From Halopseudomonas salina (GTDB lineage: Bacteria; Pseudomonadota; Gammaproteobacteria; Pseudomonadales; Pseudomonadaceae), in assembly GCF_008641105.1 (NCBI RefSeq), contig NZ_VTTI01000006.1, positions 52,139 through 116,138 on the forward strand: a stretch of 64,000 nucleotides of DNA, in the 5' to 3' direction. The notes below the pieces were generated by a model, which had not been told where the DNA came from, did no database searches, and saw only the letters and a list, made by a program, of their open reading frames with translations. Of this stretch, positions 8,187 through 16,278 are shown piece by piece (positions within the stretch are counted from its first letter, which is position 1; each line of letters starts with the position of its first letter). The position numbers and the translations under genes are program-made.

Positions 8187-8942
8187 ATGGACTATTCGGC
8201 AATATTTGGTAAGCGTGCGGGTCAATACATTGAAGCTTGCGAACGTTGGCCAGACGCGCGTGTGGAAGAATTTTCAGCATTTTTCGGTTACCTGAAACTG
8301 CAACAAGGTGAGCGCCTGCTTGACGCGCCTTGTGGTAACGGCACGCTTGCGCGCTACGTTTCAAACCTCCACCAATATCAGGGCGTGGATCCGGCACCCG
8401 CGTTTGACCGGGCGTGCAAGATTGCAGGCGTCAACTGCAAAAAAACCTCTCTACGTGCGACTGGGTTGGTCGGAGCCAGTTTTGATGTTGTTGGGAGTCT
8501 TACCGGCGTTCATCACGAATTTAATCGCGTTGAGCTTTATCAGGAGTGGTTTCGTTTGTTACGCCCTGGCGGACGTCTGGTGATAATGGACGTAGGCAGA
8601 GCTACCCCGGTTGGAGAGTTTCTTAATGATTTTGTGGACCGATGGAATTCGAACGGTCATCAAGGTGATTTTTTGCATGAGGCTGACGCAGTGGGACTGA
8701 AACAGGCCGGTTTTGAACGCGTACTCTGGGCCGATGCGGCCTACAGCTGGGAGCTGCCTACAGATAAGAATATGCATGCTTTTATGAGCAAGCTGTTTGG
8801 TCTGGATTTATCACCCGATTTAGCCACTATGCGTCACTCTTGGCTTGGTCTGGGCTGGCGCCCATCGCCAGGAAGCTGTCGCATTCCCTGGTCGCTTCGG
8901 TTGTTAACGGCAGTCAAGGCGCGAGTTTCTCACTATGACTGA
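8187..8942 (+). CDS. SAM-dependent class I methyltransferase
   Basis: A 251-residue Rossmann-type methyltransferase. Motif I is LLDAPCGNGTLARYVS (about 47-62), the acidic residue after strand 2 lies in GVDPAP, and motif IV/post-I regions appear as FDVVGSLTGVHH and LLRPGGRLVIMDVG. The substrate is not readable; the LPS neighbours suggest a core or O-chain sugar, or an intermediate shared with the QueC-like genes. A good ribosome site (AGGAAGG) precedes ATG 8187, and the stop overlaps the next start by eight bases, so the two proteins are probably made together. It opens the AT-richer block that has no counterpart in the P. aeruginosa core locus as I remember it. Confidence 0.8.
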   Translation: MDYSAIFGKRAGQYIEACERWPDARVEEFSAFFGYLKLQQGERLLDAPCGNGTLARYVSNLHQYQGVDPAPAFDRACKIAGVNCKKTSLRATGLVGASFDVVGSLTGVHHEFNRVELYQEWFRLLRPGGRLVIMDVGRATPVGEFLNDFVDRWNSNGHQGDFLHEADAVGLKQAGFERVLWADAAYSWELPTDKNMHAFMSKLFGLDLSPDLATMRHSWLGLGWRPSPGSCRIPWSLRLLTAVKARVSHYD

Positions 8943-10101
8943 AATTGTACTACGTCAAGTCAGCTGGGAACCTGTAACTGAGAATTCAACTGCCCGGATC
9001 GAATTTTCAATCGTGACGCCGGTGCGTGACTATCAAGTATATATCTCAGGCAGGGGACTTCAGCCACAGCCGGGCCTTGAGGCCGGTGTTGCCCTGGCCG
9101 TACTAGCAGGTATGCGCAAGGGCTGGGATCTGCGGGTCGACGGGGAATTATCAGAGTCGTTCCTGGCGGGCGTGTACGAGTACATGCGTCGGTTCACTGA
9201 AAGTTTCACTGATTTCCAGCCGGTTAATATTAAGCCGTTGGGCACCTATAAAGCCACGATTGCGTCCAAGGGTGCGGGTTGCGCAAGTTTTTTTTCCGGT
9301 GGTGCGGACTCTTTTTTCACCCTGATCAAAGGTAAGGAGCAGATAACCGATATTGTCTATATTCACGGTTTTGATGTTCGCCTTGATGATTTTCCGCGTC
9401 GGGCAGCTGTTGATGCCACGTGCCTGTCAGTAGCTGAAGCTTTAGGAGTCAATTACCTCCCGGTTGAAAGCAATCTTGGTAAGGTATTGCAAGATTTTGG
9501 GAGTTGGCCTCTTCATGCACACGGTCTTGCCTTGATAGCTGTAGCTCGTATGTTGGCAGGAAACATTGGTGAGGTAAGAATTCCAGGCTCATTCAGCGTG
9601 GACGAACAAAAGCCATGGGGTAGCTGGCTGTATACGGATCATCTGTTTTCCGATGAGCGACTACAGATAGTGCATGACGCCTGTGAGGCTCGTCGAATGG
9701 ACAAGATAAAACATTTGGCAGGTGAACCGCTGGCGCTGCAAAATTTGCGTGTGTGCTGGGAGCGAGTCGACGGCATGTACAACTGCTGTCGCTGTGAAAA
9801 ATGTATGCGTACCATGACGTCACTTGAAATTCTTGGTGTGCTTGATAAAGCGCCGGTTTTCCCCTTGCCTTTAGACCCTGCTCGGGTAGCGGCAGTCTGT
9901 TTACCGCGCGCGGGTATGCGAATATTCCCCCAAGAAAATTTACGCTTGTTGCGTAATTCAGGGCGCAACCTCTCAGCCTTGGAGCACGCGATATGCGCGC
10001 AGATTGAGCGGCCAATATGGGTTGCGCGTTTTCGTTTGAGGTGGAAAAAGCGGATGCTTCGTTGCCAGCACCATCTGGCAAAGCTCAAGGTAAAGTTTTA
10101 A
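8935..10101 (+). CDS. QueC-like PP-loop ATPase, copy 1, in LPS locus
   Basis: A 388-residue protein with an N-terminal domain of about 115 residues that I do not recognise, then a PP-loop ATP-pyrophosphatase core: SGGADS at 121-126, a conserved DFGxWPLHAHG, PGSF, VHDACEARRMDK, and a C-terminal Cys cluster C274-x9-C284-x2-C287-x2-C290 followed by MRTMT. The PP-loop plus CxxCxxC arrangement is that of QueC, which adenylates a carboxylate and makes a nitrile through an amide. At 388 aa it is far longer than QueC (about 220-240 aa) and no other queuosine-precursor gene is nearby, so an ATP-dependent amidation or related activation of a sugar acid is proposed only as inference. It overlaps the methyltransferase gene. 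Confidence 0.75.
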   Translation: MTEIVLRQVSWEPVTENSTARIEFSIVTPVRDYQVYISGRGLQPQPGLEAGVALAVLAGMRKGWDLRVDGELSESFLAGVYEYMRRFTESFTDFQPVNIKPLGTYKATIASKGAGCASFFSGGADSFFTLIKGKEQITDIVYIHGFDVRLDDFPRRAAVDATCLSVAEALGVNYLPVESNLGKVLQDFGSWPLHAHGLALIAVARMLAGNIGEVRIPGSFSVDEQKPWGSWLYTDHLFSDERLQIVHDACEARRMDKIKHLAGEPLALQNLRVCWERVDGMYNCCRCEKCMRTMTSLEILGVLDKAPVFPLPLDPARVAAVCLPRAGMRIFPQENLRLLRNSGRNLSALEHAICAQIERPIWVARFRLRWKKRMLRCQHHLAKLKVKF

Positions 10102-10206
10102 TCTGAAACACATAAATATATGAATACTATTCCACGGTTTATGTTTTGAATTTTAGTCGCATGAACTGAGTTTGTTTTATGAAATTGATCGAGACTATCG
10201 AAGGTT

Positions 10207-11373
10207 ATGCAGATTATTACTCCCGCCAATTCTATTGTGATTTGCAAGAAAGCCGCTAGTGCCCGAGATCATAAAGTTTATTATGATATTGAAGTCAAGG
10301 GCAAAGCCTACGAGGTGTATTTTAGTGCTACGCGACTCAAACTCAGTGGCAGCGTGGAAGCCGCTATCTGCATGGCTGCGCTCGGGGCAATGCGTAACGG
10401 CTGTGATCTTCTGATCAGTGATCCTGTTTCTGAAAGCTTTATTAAAAACCAAGAGAAGCTTTTCGATATCTTTTCTAAATGGTTTCCTGAGTTCTATCGG
10501 TCATCATTCAAATGTCACCATACCAAGCAGATTGAAAAGCAATCAACGGGCCGCATTGGCTGTTTTTTTACTGGAGGAGTAGATTCTTTTTACACCTTTT
10601 TAAAGCACCGCTCTGTGCTTACCGATTTAATCTACGTGCATGGTTATGACGTTAAGTTGGAAGACCGTGAGAAGCGTCGAGCGATATCGGCAATGGGGCA
10701 GGCTATCGAAAAGGAAACTGGCGTTCGTTTTATTGAGATAGAGACCAATGCGATCCGCCTGTTCAAGGACTTTGGGAAATGGGGGTTACATGGCCATGGA
10801 TTTGGTTTGGGCACGATTGTGCGGCTACTGGATGATTATCTGGACTGTATTTACATCCCTTCTTCTTTTGCGACGGCAGAGCTTATGCCGTGGGCGTCTC
10901 ATCCAGAAACGGATGTTCTTTTTGCCGACGAGGCTATTGCAGTTGTCCACGATGGATGTGAAGCGACTCGAACTGACAAGGTCAGACTTATCGCCTCGGA
11001 GCCTCTTGCCTTGAGACATCTGCGGGTATGCTGGGAAAAGCTTGAGGGCGCTTACAATTGCGGAAGGTGTGAGAAATGTTTGCGGACCATGACAACCCTC
11101 TATGGCTTAGGTGCTTTGCCGGCTTCGCAGACGTTCCCGAGTAAGATGTCGGCGGGGTCGATTCGTGGATTGTTGCTCGAAAGCGAATCTGCAAAAACCT
11201 TCGCCCGAGACAACGTCAGCTTTCTCGATGAGTTGGGCATGCATAATGATCCTGTGCGCGATGCTTGGGAGGTTATAGCGACGCGACCAGCATGGAAGAG
11301 TAGAATTATGCGCCGGTGGCGTCGATTCAAAAAACAGTTGCTTCGACAGTGGCTGAAACGGGTTAAAACATGA
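10207..11373 (+). CDS. QueC-like PP-loop ATPase, copy 2, in LPS locus
   Basis: A second 388-residue member of the same family. PP-loop TGGVDS at 122-127 and the zinc-type cluster C275-x9-C285-GR-C288-EK-C291 (CGRCEKCLRTMT) match copy 1 and resemble the QueC C-terminus even more closely. Shared blocks include the HGYDV/HGFDV segment, DFGKWGLHGHG, IPSSF, SHPETDVLF with WASHPETD, VHDGCEATRTDK and EPLAL. The extra N-terminal domain is also shared. It lies 105 AT-rich bases after copy 1. The gene is visibly less GC-rich than the core genes. The two copies could form a heterodimer or act on two substrates; neither is shown by the sequence. Confidence 0.75.
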   Translation: MQIITPANSIVICKKAASARDHKVYYDIEVKGKAYEVYFSATRLKLSGSVEAAICMAALGAMRNGCDLLISDPVSESFIKNQEKLFDIFSKWFPEFYRSSFKCHHTKQIEKQSTGRIGCFFTGGVDSFYTFLKHRSVLTDLIYVHGYDVKLEDREKRRAISAMGQAIEKETGVRFIEIETNAIRLFKDFGKWGLHGHGFGLGTIVRLLDDYLDCIYIPSSFATAELMPWASHPETDVLFADEAIAVVHDGCEATRTDKVRLIASEPLALRHLRVCWEKLEGAYNCGRCEKCLRTMTTLYGLGALPASQTFPSKMSAGSIRGLLLESESAKTFARDNVSFLDELGMHNDPVRDAWEVIATRPAWKSRIMRRWRRFKKQLLRQWLKRVKT

Positions 11374-11398
11374 TCGCACATACGCCCAGGAGAGTTAG

Positions 11399-12280
11399 GT
11401 GGATATAAGAGTTCTAGAGTTTACCAGTCCGGTTTTCGAGCGTTTTTTCAATTTGGGTGACGATATTCAGTCGCTGGCTGTCAGCCGCCTTTTGCCAAAG
11501 GTGGATGGTTACGTCTGCCGAGAGGCCTTGAATCATGTGGATACTGAATGCGTAGTCCCCATGAATGGCTTCTTCATGAACACCGATAACTGGCCACCAT
11601 CGGCAAAGGTTTATCCCGTTTTCTTTGCATTTCATGTCAGGCCGGAATCGCAAAAGCATATTTTTACTCCTGCAGGCATAGACTACTTGAAGAAATGGGC
11701 GCCAATCGGCTGCAGGGATCAGGGAACCTTGGCTTTGATGCAGGCGCATGGCATTGATGCCTACTACAGTAAGTGCGTTACTTTGACCCTGCCTCGTCGC
11801 GAAACGACACCTGAAAATGGTCAAGTTTTCCTGGCAGGGCTCAGCGATACGGCAAAACATGCTCTACCCAGAAGCTTGAGAAAAGAAGCTATTGTGGTGG
11901 ACCAGGCAAAAATCAGACTGCCAATCACCGACTCCAAGCTCAAATTGATGTTGGCGGAAGAGTTGCTGAAACAGTACCGTGACCGTGCACGACTTGTCGT
12001 AACATCCAAAATTCATTGCGCCATGCCATGTATCGCAATGGGTATACCTGTGGTTTTTCTCTATGATAAAAATAAGCAGGATGATTATCGGGTGAAGATC
12101 ATAAACGACCTGGTTGGCATCAACTATGTTTACGAGCACGGTCCTGCTGCACGGATCAGAAATCATGCGCTATCGAATCGAATTGACTGGTCGCCGGCAC
12201 CACTGAATATTGAAGAAATGAAGGACGATATTCGGCAGAAGTTTGCCGTTGCCTTTCAGCGAGTGACGTCTGTGGGATAA
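11399..12280 (+). CDS. Polysaccharide pyruvyl transferase family protein
   Basis: A 293-residue protein with features of the polysaccharide pyruvyl transferase family (GT-B-like fold): an N-terminal FNLGDDIQSLA segment, APIGCRDQGTLALMQAHGI (the family's region where paired residues precede the linker), RARLVVTSKIHCAMPCIAMGIPVVFLY near the C-terminus. Family members ketalise a sugar with phosphoenolpyruvate, or act as glycosyltransferase-like enzymes. Start is GTG 11399 with AGGAG about ten bases upstream. It ends the run beginning at the methyltransferase gene. Actual donor and acceptor are unknown. Confidence 0.72.
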   Translation: MDIRVLEFTSPVFERFFNLGDDIQSLAVSRLLPKVDGYVCREALNHVDTECVVPMNGFFMNTDNWPPSAKVYPVFFAFHVRPESQKHIFTPAGIDYLKKWAPIGCRDQGTLALMQAHGIDAYYSKCVTLTLPRRETTPENGQVFLAGLSDTAKHALPRSLRKEAIVVDQAKIRLPITDSKLKLMLAEELLKQYRDRARLVVTSKIHCAMPCIAMGIPVVFLYDKNKQDDYRVKIINDLVGINYVYEHGPAARIRNHALSNRIDWSPAPLNIEEMKDDIRQKFAVAFQRVTSVG

Positions 12281-12509
12281 TTTACCCGCTCCCCCAGATG
12301 CACACTTGCGAACGGTATGTCTGCATTTTCCCTCTTGCCGTCGGTCATTATCGAGATATCGCATGTCCGCGCCGTTCAAAACGTTAAAAATCCTGAGTCA
12401 CCCCGCATTTCCGTGAAGAACCAGTAAATTGCCCGGTTTGGTGTTCGTCAATCGAGTGTCTCAGGGTGTAAAATCAAATGATTGATTTCATGATCCATGA
12501 GGCGAACCT

Positions 12510-14258
12510 GTGGCATTGACTATTCTCGGACTCTCCGGCGCATTGAGCCATGACCCTTCCGCAGCGTTGTACATAGACGGCAAGCTGATCGCCGCAGTGG
12601 AGGAAGAGCGATTTGTGCGCGATAAGCATGCCAAGAATCGCATGCCTTACGAGTCGGCGAAATTCTGTCTGGAACAGGCCGGTATCACGCCTGCTGATGT
12701 CGATATCGTGACTATCCCATTCGCACCCATCAGTATCTTTGGCAAGGCCCGTTGGCACTATGCCAAGCGCTACTGGTACGCACCAGATCGTGCGCTTGAT
12801 GCCATCCTGACCGGTAATCGTCGCTTCAAGCGTTATCGCAAGAAAATTCTGTGGTGTCTCGAACAGCTCGGTTTCGATGCCAAAAAAGTACGCCTGGAGC
12901 CGGTGGAACACCACCTTGCCCATGCTTCCAGTGCCTACCATTGCTCCGGCTTCAAGGAAAAAACCGCCATCATGGGTATCGATGGTAAGGGCGAATACGC
13001 CACAACCTTCTTCGGTTATGGCGAGAACGGCAAGATCCATAAGATCAAGGAATTCTACGATCCGGACTCTCTTGGCGGTCTGTATGGCGCTTTGACCGAG
13101 TACCTGGGCTTTGAGATGCTCGATGGCGAGTTCAAGGTTATGGGCATGGCGCCATACGGGGATGCCAGCAAGTACGACTTTTCACGGCTGGCCAAATTCG
13201 AGAATGGTGAGCTGATCATCAACACCGACTACGCCAACGTGATCGGTTTCCGGCGCCACAAGGAAAAGGGCAAGGGCTATTACTTTTCACCCAAGCTGAT
13301 CGAGTGGCTGGGGCCCAAGCGCGAAGGCGACATTGCCGATGATCCCTATATCCATTACGCCGCCAGCATGCAGGCGCTATTCGAGAAGCTCGCGCTGGAG
13401 ATGATGGAGTATTACCTGGGTGACATTCTGCGCGAGACCGGCAAGATCGCCTTTGCCGGCGGCTGCGCGCTTAACGTCAAACTCAACCAGCGCATTATTG
13501 CCCGTCCGGAAGTGAAAGAGTTGTTTGTGCAGCCGGCATCCGGTGACGCCGGCACCGCCGTTGGTGCTGCAGCCTATATCTCCGAGCAGAACGGCGTCCC
13601 CGTCGAGAAGATGGAACACGTTTACTTGGGGCCCAGCTACAGCAATGAAGATATTATCGCGGCCTGCGCCCGCCACCCCGGCAATCCCCAGTGGGAAAAG
13701 CTCGACGATGTGACGGGTGAGATTGCCAAGGTGCTGCACGAAGGCAACCCTGTGGCCTGGTTCCAGGGTCGGATGGAGTTCGGACCGCGAGCCTTGGGCG
13801 GTCGCTCGATAATCGGTTGCCCGAGCGTCAAGGGCGTCGCCGATCGCATCAACGCCCAGATCAAGTTCCGTGAGCGCTGGCGCCCGTTCTGCCCGTCGAT
13901 GCTCGACACTGTCGCGCCCCAGATGCTCGGCATGGATCATCCGTCTCCGTTCATGACATTCACGTTCGAAGTGAACGACGAGTGGAAAAGTCGCGTACAC
14001 GAAGTGGTCCATGAGGACGGAACCGCTCGCGCCCAGGTGCTCAAGCGCGACTACAATCCGCGCTATTACGATCTGATGAAAGAGCTTGAACGGGTCACCG
14101 GCAACGGGGTGGTGCTCAACACGTCACTCAACCGCCGCGGCGAGCCGATGGTCTGTTCACCCAAGGATGCACTGGATATGTTCTTCGGGTCGGATCTGGA
14201 GTATCTGATCATGGAGGATATATTGGTGGTGAAAAAGTCGGTAGGGCAGCTGAGTTAA
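12510..14258 (+). CDS. Carbamoyltransferase of the NodU/CmcH family (LPS core)
   Basis: A 582-residue carbamoyltransferase. The N-terminal TsaD-like domain shows LGLSGALSHDPSAAL, VEHHLAHASSAYH and FAGGCALNVKLNQRI; the C-terminal domain shows EFGPRALGGRSIIGCP and LNTSLNRRGEPMVCSP. Such enzymes use carbamoyl phosphate and ATP to carbamoylate a sugar hydroxyl. In P. aeruginosa the equivalent gene in the core locus (PA5005, called wapO from memory) is linked to 7-O-carbamoylation of heptose II, the likely role here. Start is GTG 12510 with GAGGCG upstream. The 229 bases before it contain no gene; a weak TAAAAT at 12469-12474 could be a -10 element. A strong terminator follows. Confidence 0.9.
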   Translation: MALTILGLSGALSHDPSAALYIDGKLIAAVEEERFVRDKHAKNRMPYESAKFCLEQAGITPADVDIVTIPFAPISIFGKARWHYAKRYWYAPDRALDAILTGNRRFKRYRKKILWCLEQLGFDAKKVRLEPVEHHLAHASSAYHCSGFKEKTAIMGIDGKGEYATTFFGYGENGKIHKIKEFYDPDSLGGLYGALTEYLGFEMLDGEFKVMGMAPYGDASKYDFSRLAKFENGELIINTDYANVIGFRRHKEKGKGYYFSPKLIEWLGPKREGDIADDPYIHYAASMQALFEKLALEMMEYYLGDILRETGKIAFAGGCALNVKLNQRIIARPEVKELFVQPASGDAGTAVGAAAYISEQNGVPVEKMEHVYLGPSYSNEDIIAACARHPGNPQWEKLDDVTGEIAKVLHEGNPVAWFQGRMEFGPRALGGRSIIGCPSVKGVADRINAQIKFRERWRPFCPSMLDTVAPQMLGMDHPSPFMTFTFEVNDEWKSRVHEVVHEDGTARAQVLKRDYNPRYYDLMKELERVTGNGVVLNTSLNRRGEPMVCSPKDALDMFFGSDLEYLIMEDILVVKKSVGQLS

Positions 14259-14271
14259 ACCGATATTTCAT

Positions 14272-14310
14272 CGGCAGCGTGTTGATTACACGCTGCCGCT
14301 TCAGGTTTTT
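14272..14310 (+). terminator. Intrinsic terminator after the carbamoyltransferase gene
   Basis: An 11-base perfect stem pairs 14272-14282 with 14288-14298 around a five-base loop, and six T residues follow at 14305-14310 after a short spacer. It starts 13 bases after the carbamoyltransferase stop, so that gene's transcript most likely ends here and the acyltransferase gene needs its own promoter. Confidence 0.85.
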
Positions 14311-14337
14311 TGACCCTACCATTCGTGAACGAGTTCT

Positions 14338-16278
14338 ATGAGTAAAGTACTAAGCTATCGCAGGGATATCGATGGTCTACGAGCCCTGGCGGTTCTCCCG
14401 GTGGTGCTTTTTCACCTGGATGTGGCCTTGTTTTCGGGGGGCTTCATTGGGGTCGATGTTTTCTTTGTTATTTCCGGATTCTTGATCACTTCCATCATTT
14501 ATCGTGAGGTGATGGAGGGTAAGTTCAGTTACGCTCATTTTTACGAAAGGCGAATCCGGCGATTATTTCCAGCGCTCATTGCCGTGCTACTCGTTAGTAC
14601 GCTTGTCGCATGGTTTATGCTGCTACCTCTCGATTTCCGGCTCTTTTCTGAGGGTTTGGCAGCGGCAGTCATTTTTCTCGCAAATGTCCATTATTGGGGT
14701 AAGACAGATTATTTTGATGATCCTGTCGAGAATATCCCCCTGCTCCATACCTGGTCTTTGGCCGTCGAAGAGCAGTTTTACATCCTTTTTCCTCCTCTAC
14801 TTATTCTGCTGGTTCGCTTTTTTCCGGCCAAACTCAATTGGATCTTACTGACGTGTGCAATAGCGTCCCTTATAGATGCGCAGAACGCGCTATCGTCAAG
14901 GCCTGAATCTGCGTTTTATTTGGTGCATCTGCGTGCCTGGGAGTTACTTGCGGGAGCCTTGCTGGCAACGGGTTTTGTGCCTTTGGCCAGGTCGCAATGG
15001 CTGCGCGACGGTCTGTCTGTTTTTGGTCTGGTGCTGATAGTAGCCAGCATATTTTTGCTTGATAAGGATTCTGCTTTTCCGGGTTTGACGGCTTTGCCGG
15101 CGGTCACAGGCGCCGCGTTGATTATTTATGCCGGGATGGGAGGGAGATCAGTCGTCGGAACTCTGCTCGGATGGAGACCTTTGGTTTTTATAGGGTTGTT
15201 ATCCTACTCCCTGTATCTGTGGCACTGGCCGTTGTTTGTTTTTGTCCGTTATTACCTGATCGAGCCGCTGAACGCTCAGCAGCAGGTCGTGCTTTTTGTT
15301 GTGGCTTGTGGGCTCGGATGGGCCTCATGGCGATTTGTCGAAAACCCCTTCCGCCGAAAGAGCGGAAAAGGTATAGCTCGAAAGCAACTGTTCTGGGGTG
15401 CGGGTCTGATAACCTTTTTGATCATCCTCGTTTCGTTGCCGGGGATGATTACCCGAGGAGCGGCATTTCGTCTGCCACCTGAAATCGCCGCTATCGAAGC
15501 TATAGAGAAGGAGACTATTCCTTTTCGTCGACCCTGCTTCGGTTTAAGTCCGGACCAGATCGACGGTGATAGCGATGTGTGTACCCTTGGCGTAGAGGGC
15601 CAGCCCAATTTTCTCTTATGGGGCGACTCGCATGCGTTGTCTCTGGCTCATGGTATGGATATCGCGGCACATCAAGAGGGTGTCTCCGGCAGGTTTCTGG
15701 CCAAATCTGTATGTCCACCAGTGCTCGGAACTCAGGATTTCATGGCTTCAGATATTTCATGCAAGGACTTCAATGATGCTGTTGTCCGGTATCTGGATCG
15801 ACATCCATCTATCCGCAACGTCGTGTTGGTTGGGGTATGGTTTATCTATGATAAAAAATCCGATGGCCCGCCTGAGGTTGGTTTCAAAGCGGGCTTTGAG
15901 CGAACACTGGATTATCTGAAAGAACGCGATATCCACGCCACAGTTATTCTTCAGGTGCCAAAAATTGCTTACGAAGTGCCGGCCGTTCTGGCTCGACAAA
16001 AGCTCTTTGATAATAATATGGAAATACGCACACCCTTGTCCGTGCACCTTGAGCAAGGCGCTTCATTCAAGCATTACATTGCCGGCCTCGAAGATACTTA
16101 TGCATTTTCGATTGTAAATCTCGACTCCGTTTTTTGTGATGAAAAGAACTGTAACGTGGCGCTCAATGACAAGCCGCTTTATCGGGATTCTCATCATCTG
16201 AGTAGGCTGGGGTCGGAGTTGGCAGTTGATGCATTGCGCGAGATGGTCAATGACGACTTCGCTTCGAGGGCAAATTAA
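14338..16278 (+). CDS. OafA-type acyltransferase with C-terminal SGNH domain
   Basis: A 646-residue membrane O-acyltransferase. Residues about 1-345 form the acyltransferase-3 domain: YRRDIDGLRALAVLPVVLFHL, FFVISGFLI, YERRIRRLFPAL with the usual Arg pair, and roughly ten hydrophobic helices including FIGLLSYSLYLWHWPLF. After another helix (about 350-370) comes a periplasmic SGNH domain: GDSH at 429-432 (Ser431 is the expected nucleophile) and the later RDSHHLS with the catalytic Asp-x-His pair. OafA-like proteins acetylate O-antigen or core sugars, so this is a probable LPS decoration enzyme. Its TAA overlaps the next ATG by one base. Confidence 0.88.
   Translation: MSKVLSYRRDIDGLRALAVLPVVLFHLDVALFSGGFIGVDVFFVISGFLITSIIYREVMEGKFSYAHFYERRIRRLFPALIAVLLVSTLVAWFMLLPLDFRLFSEGLAAAVIFLANVHYWGKTDYFDDPVENIPLLHTWSLAVEEQFYILFPPLLILLVRFFPAKLNWILLTCAIASLIDAQNALSSRPESAFYLVHLRAWELLAGALLATGFVPLARSQWLRDGLSVFGLVLIVASIFLLDKDSAFPGLTALPAVTGAALIIYAGMGGRSVVGTLLGWRPLVFIGLLSYSLYLWHWPLFVFVRYYLIEPLNAQQQVVLFVVACGLGWASWRFVENPFRRKSGKGIARKQLFWGAGLITFLIILVSLPGMITRGAAFRLPPEIAAIEAIEKETIPFRRPCFGLSPDQIDGDSDVCTLGVEGQPNFLLWGDSHALSLAHGMDIAAHQEGVSGRFLAKSVCPPVLGTQDFMASDISCKDFNDAVVRYLDRHPSIRNVVLVGVWFIYDKKSDGPPEVGFKAGFERTLDYLKERDIHATVILQVPKIAYEVPAVLARQKLFDNNMEIRTPLSVHLEQGASFKHYIAGLEDTYAFSIVNLDSVFCDEKNCNVALNDKPLYRDSHHLSRLGSELAVDALREMVNDDFASRAN

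Noticed and set aside
10102..10206. Promoter in the AT-rich gap between the QueC-like genes
   Set aside because: TTGAAT at 10146 has no -10-like hexamer at a 16-18 base spacing; base composition alone is not enough to call one.
8935..11373. Annotation of the two PP-loop proteins as true QueC (preQ0 synthase)
   Set aside because: They are 388 residues instead of about 220-240, come as a tandem pair, have an extra N-terminal domain, and lie among LPS genes with no queD, queE or folE. The only queuosine gene in the window, queG, is about 43 kb away in an unrelated operon.
8935..11373. Qat or type IV CBASS antiphage system built on the QueC-like genes
   Set aside because: No cyclase, effector ATPase, TatD-like nuclease or other partner of those systems is adjacent; all neighbours are polysaccharide genes.
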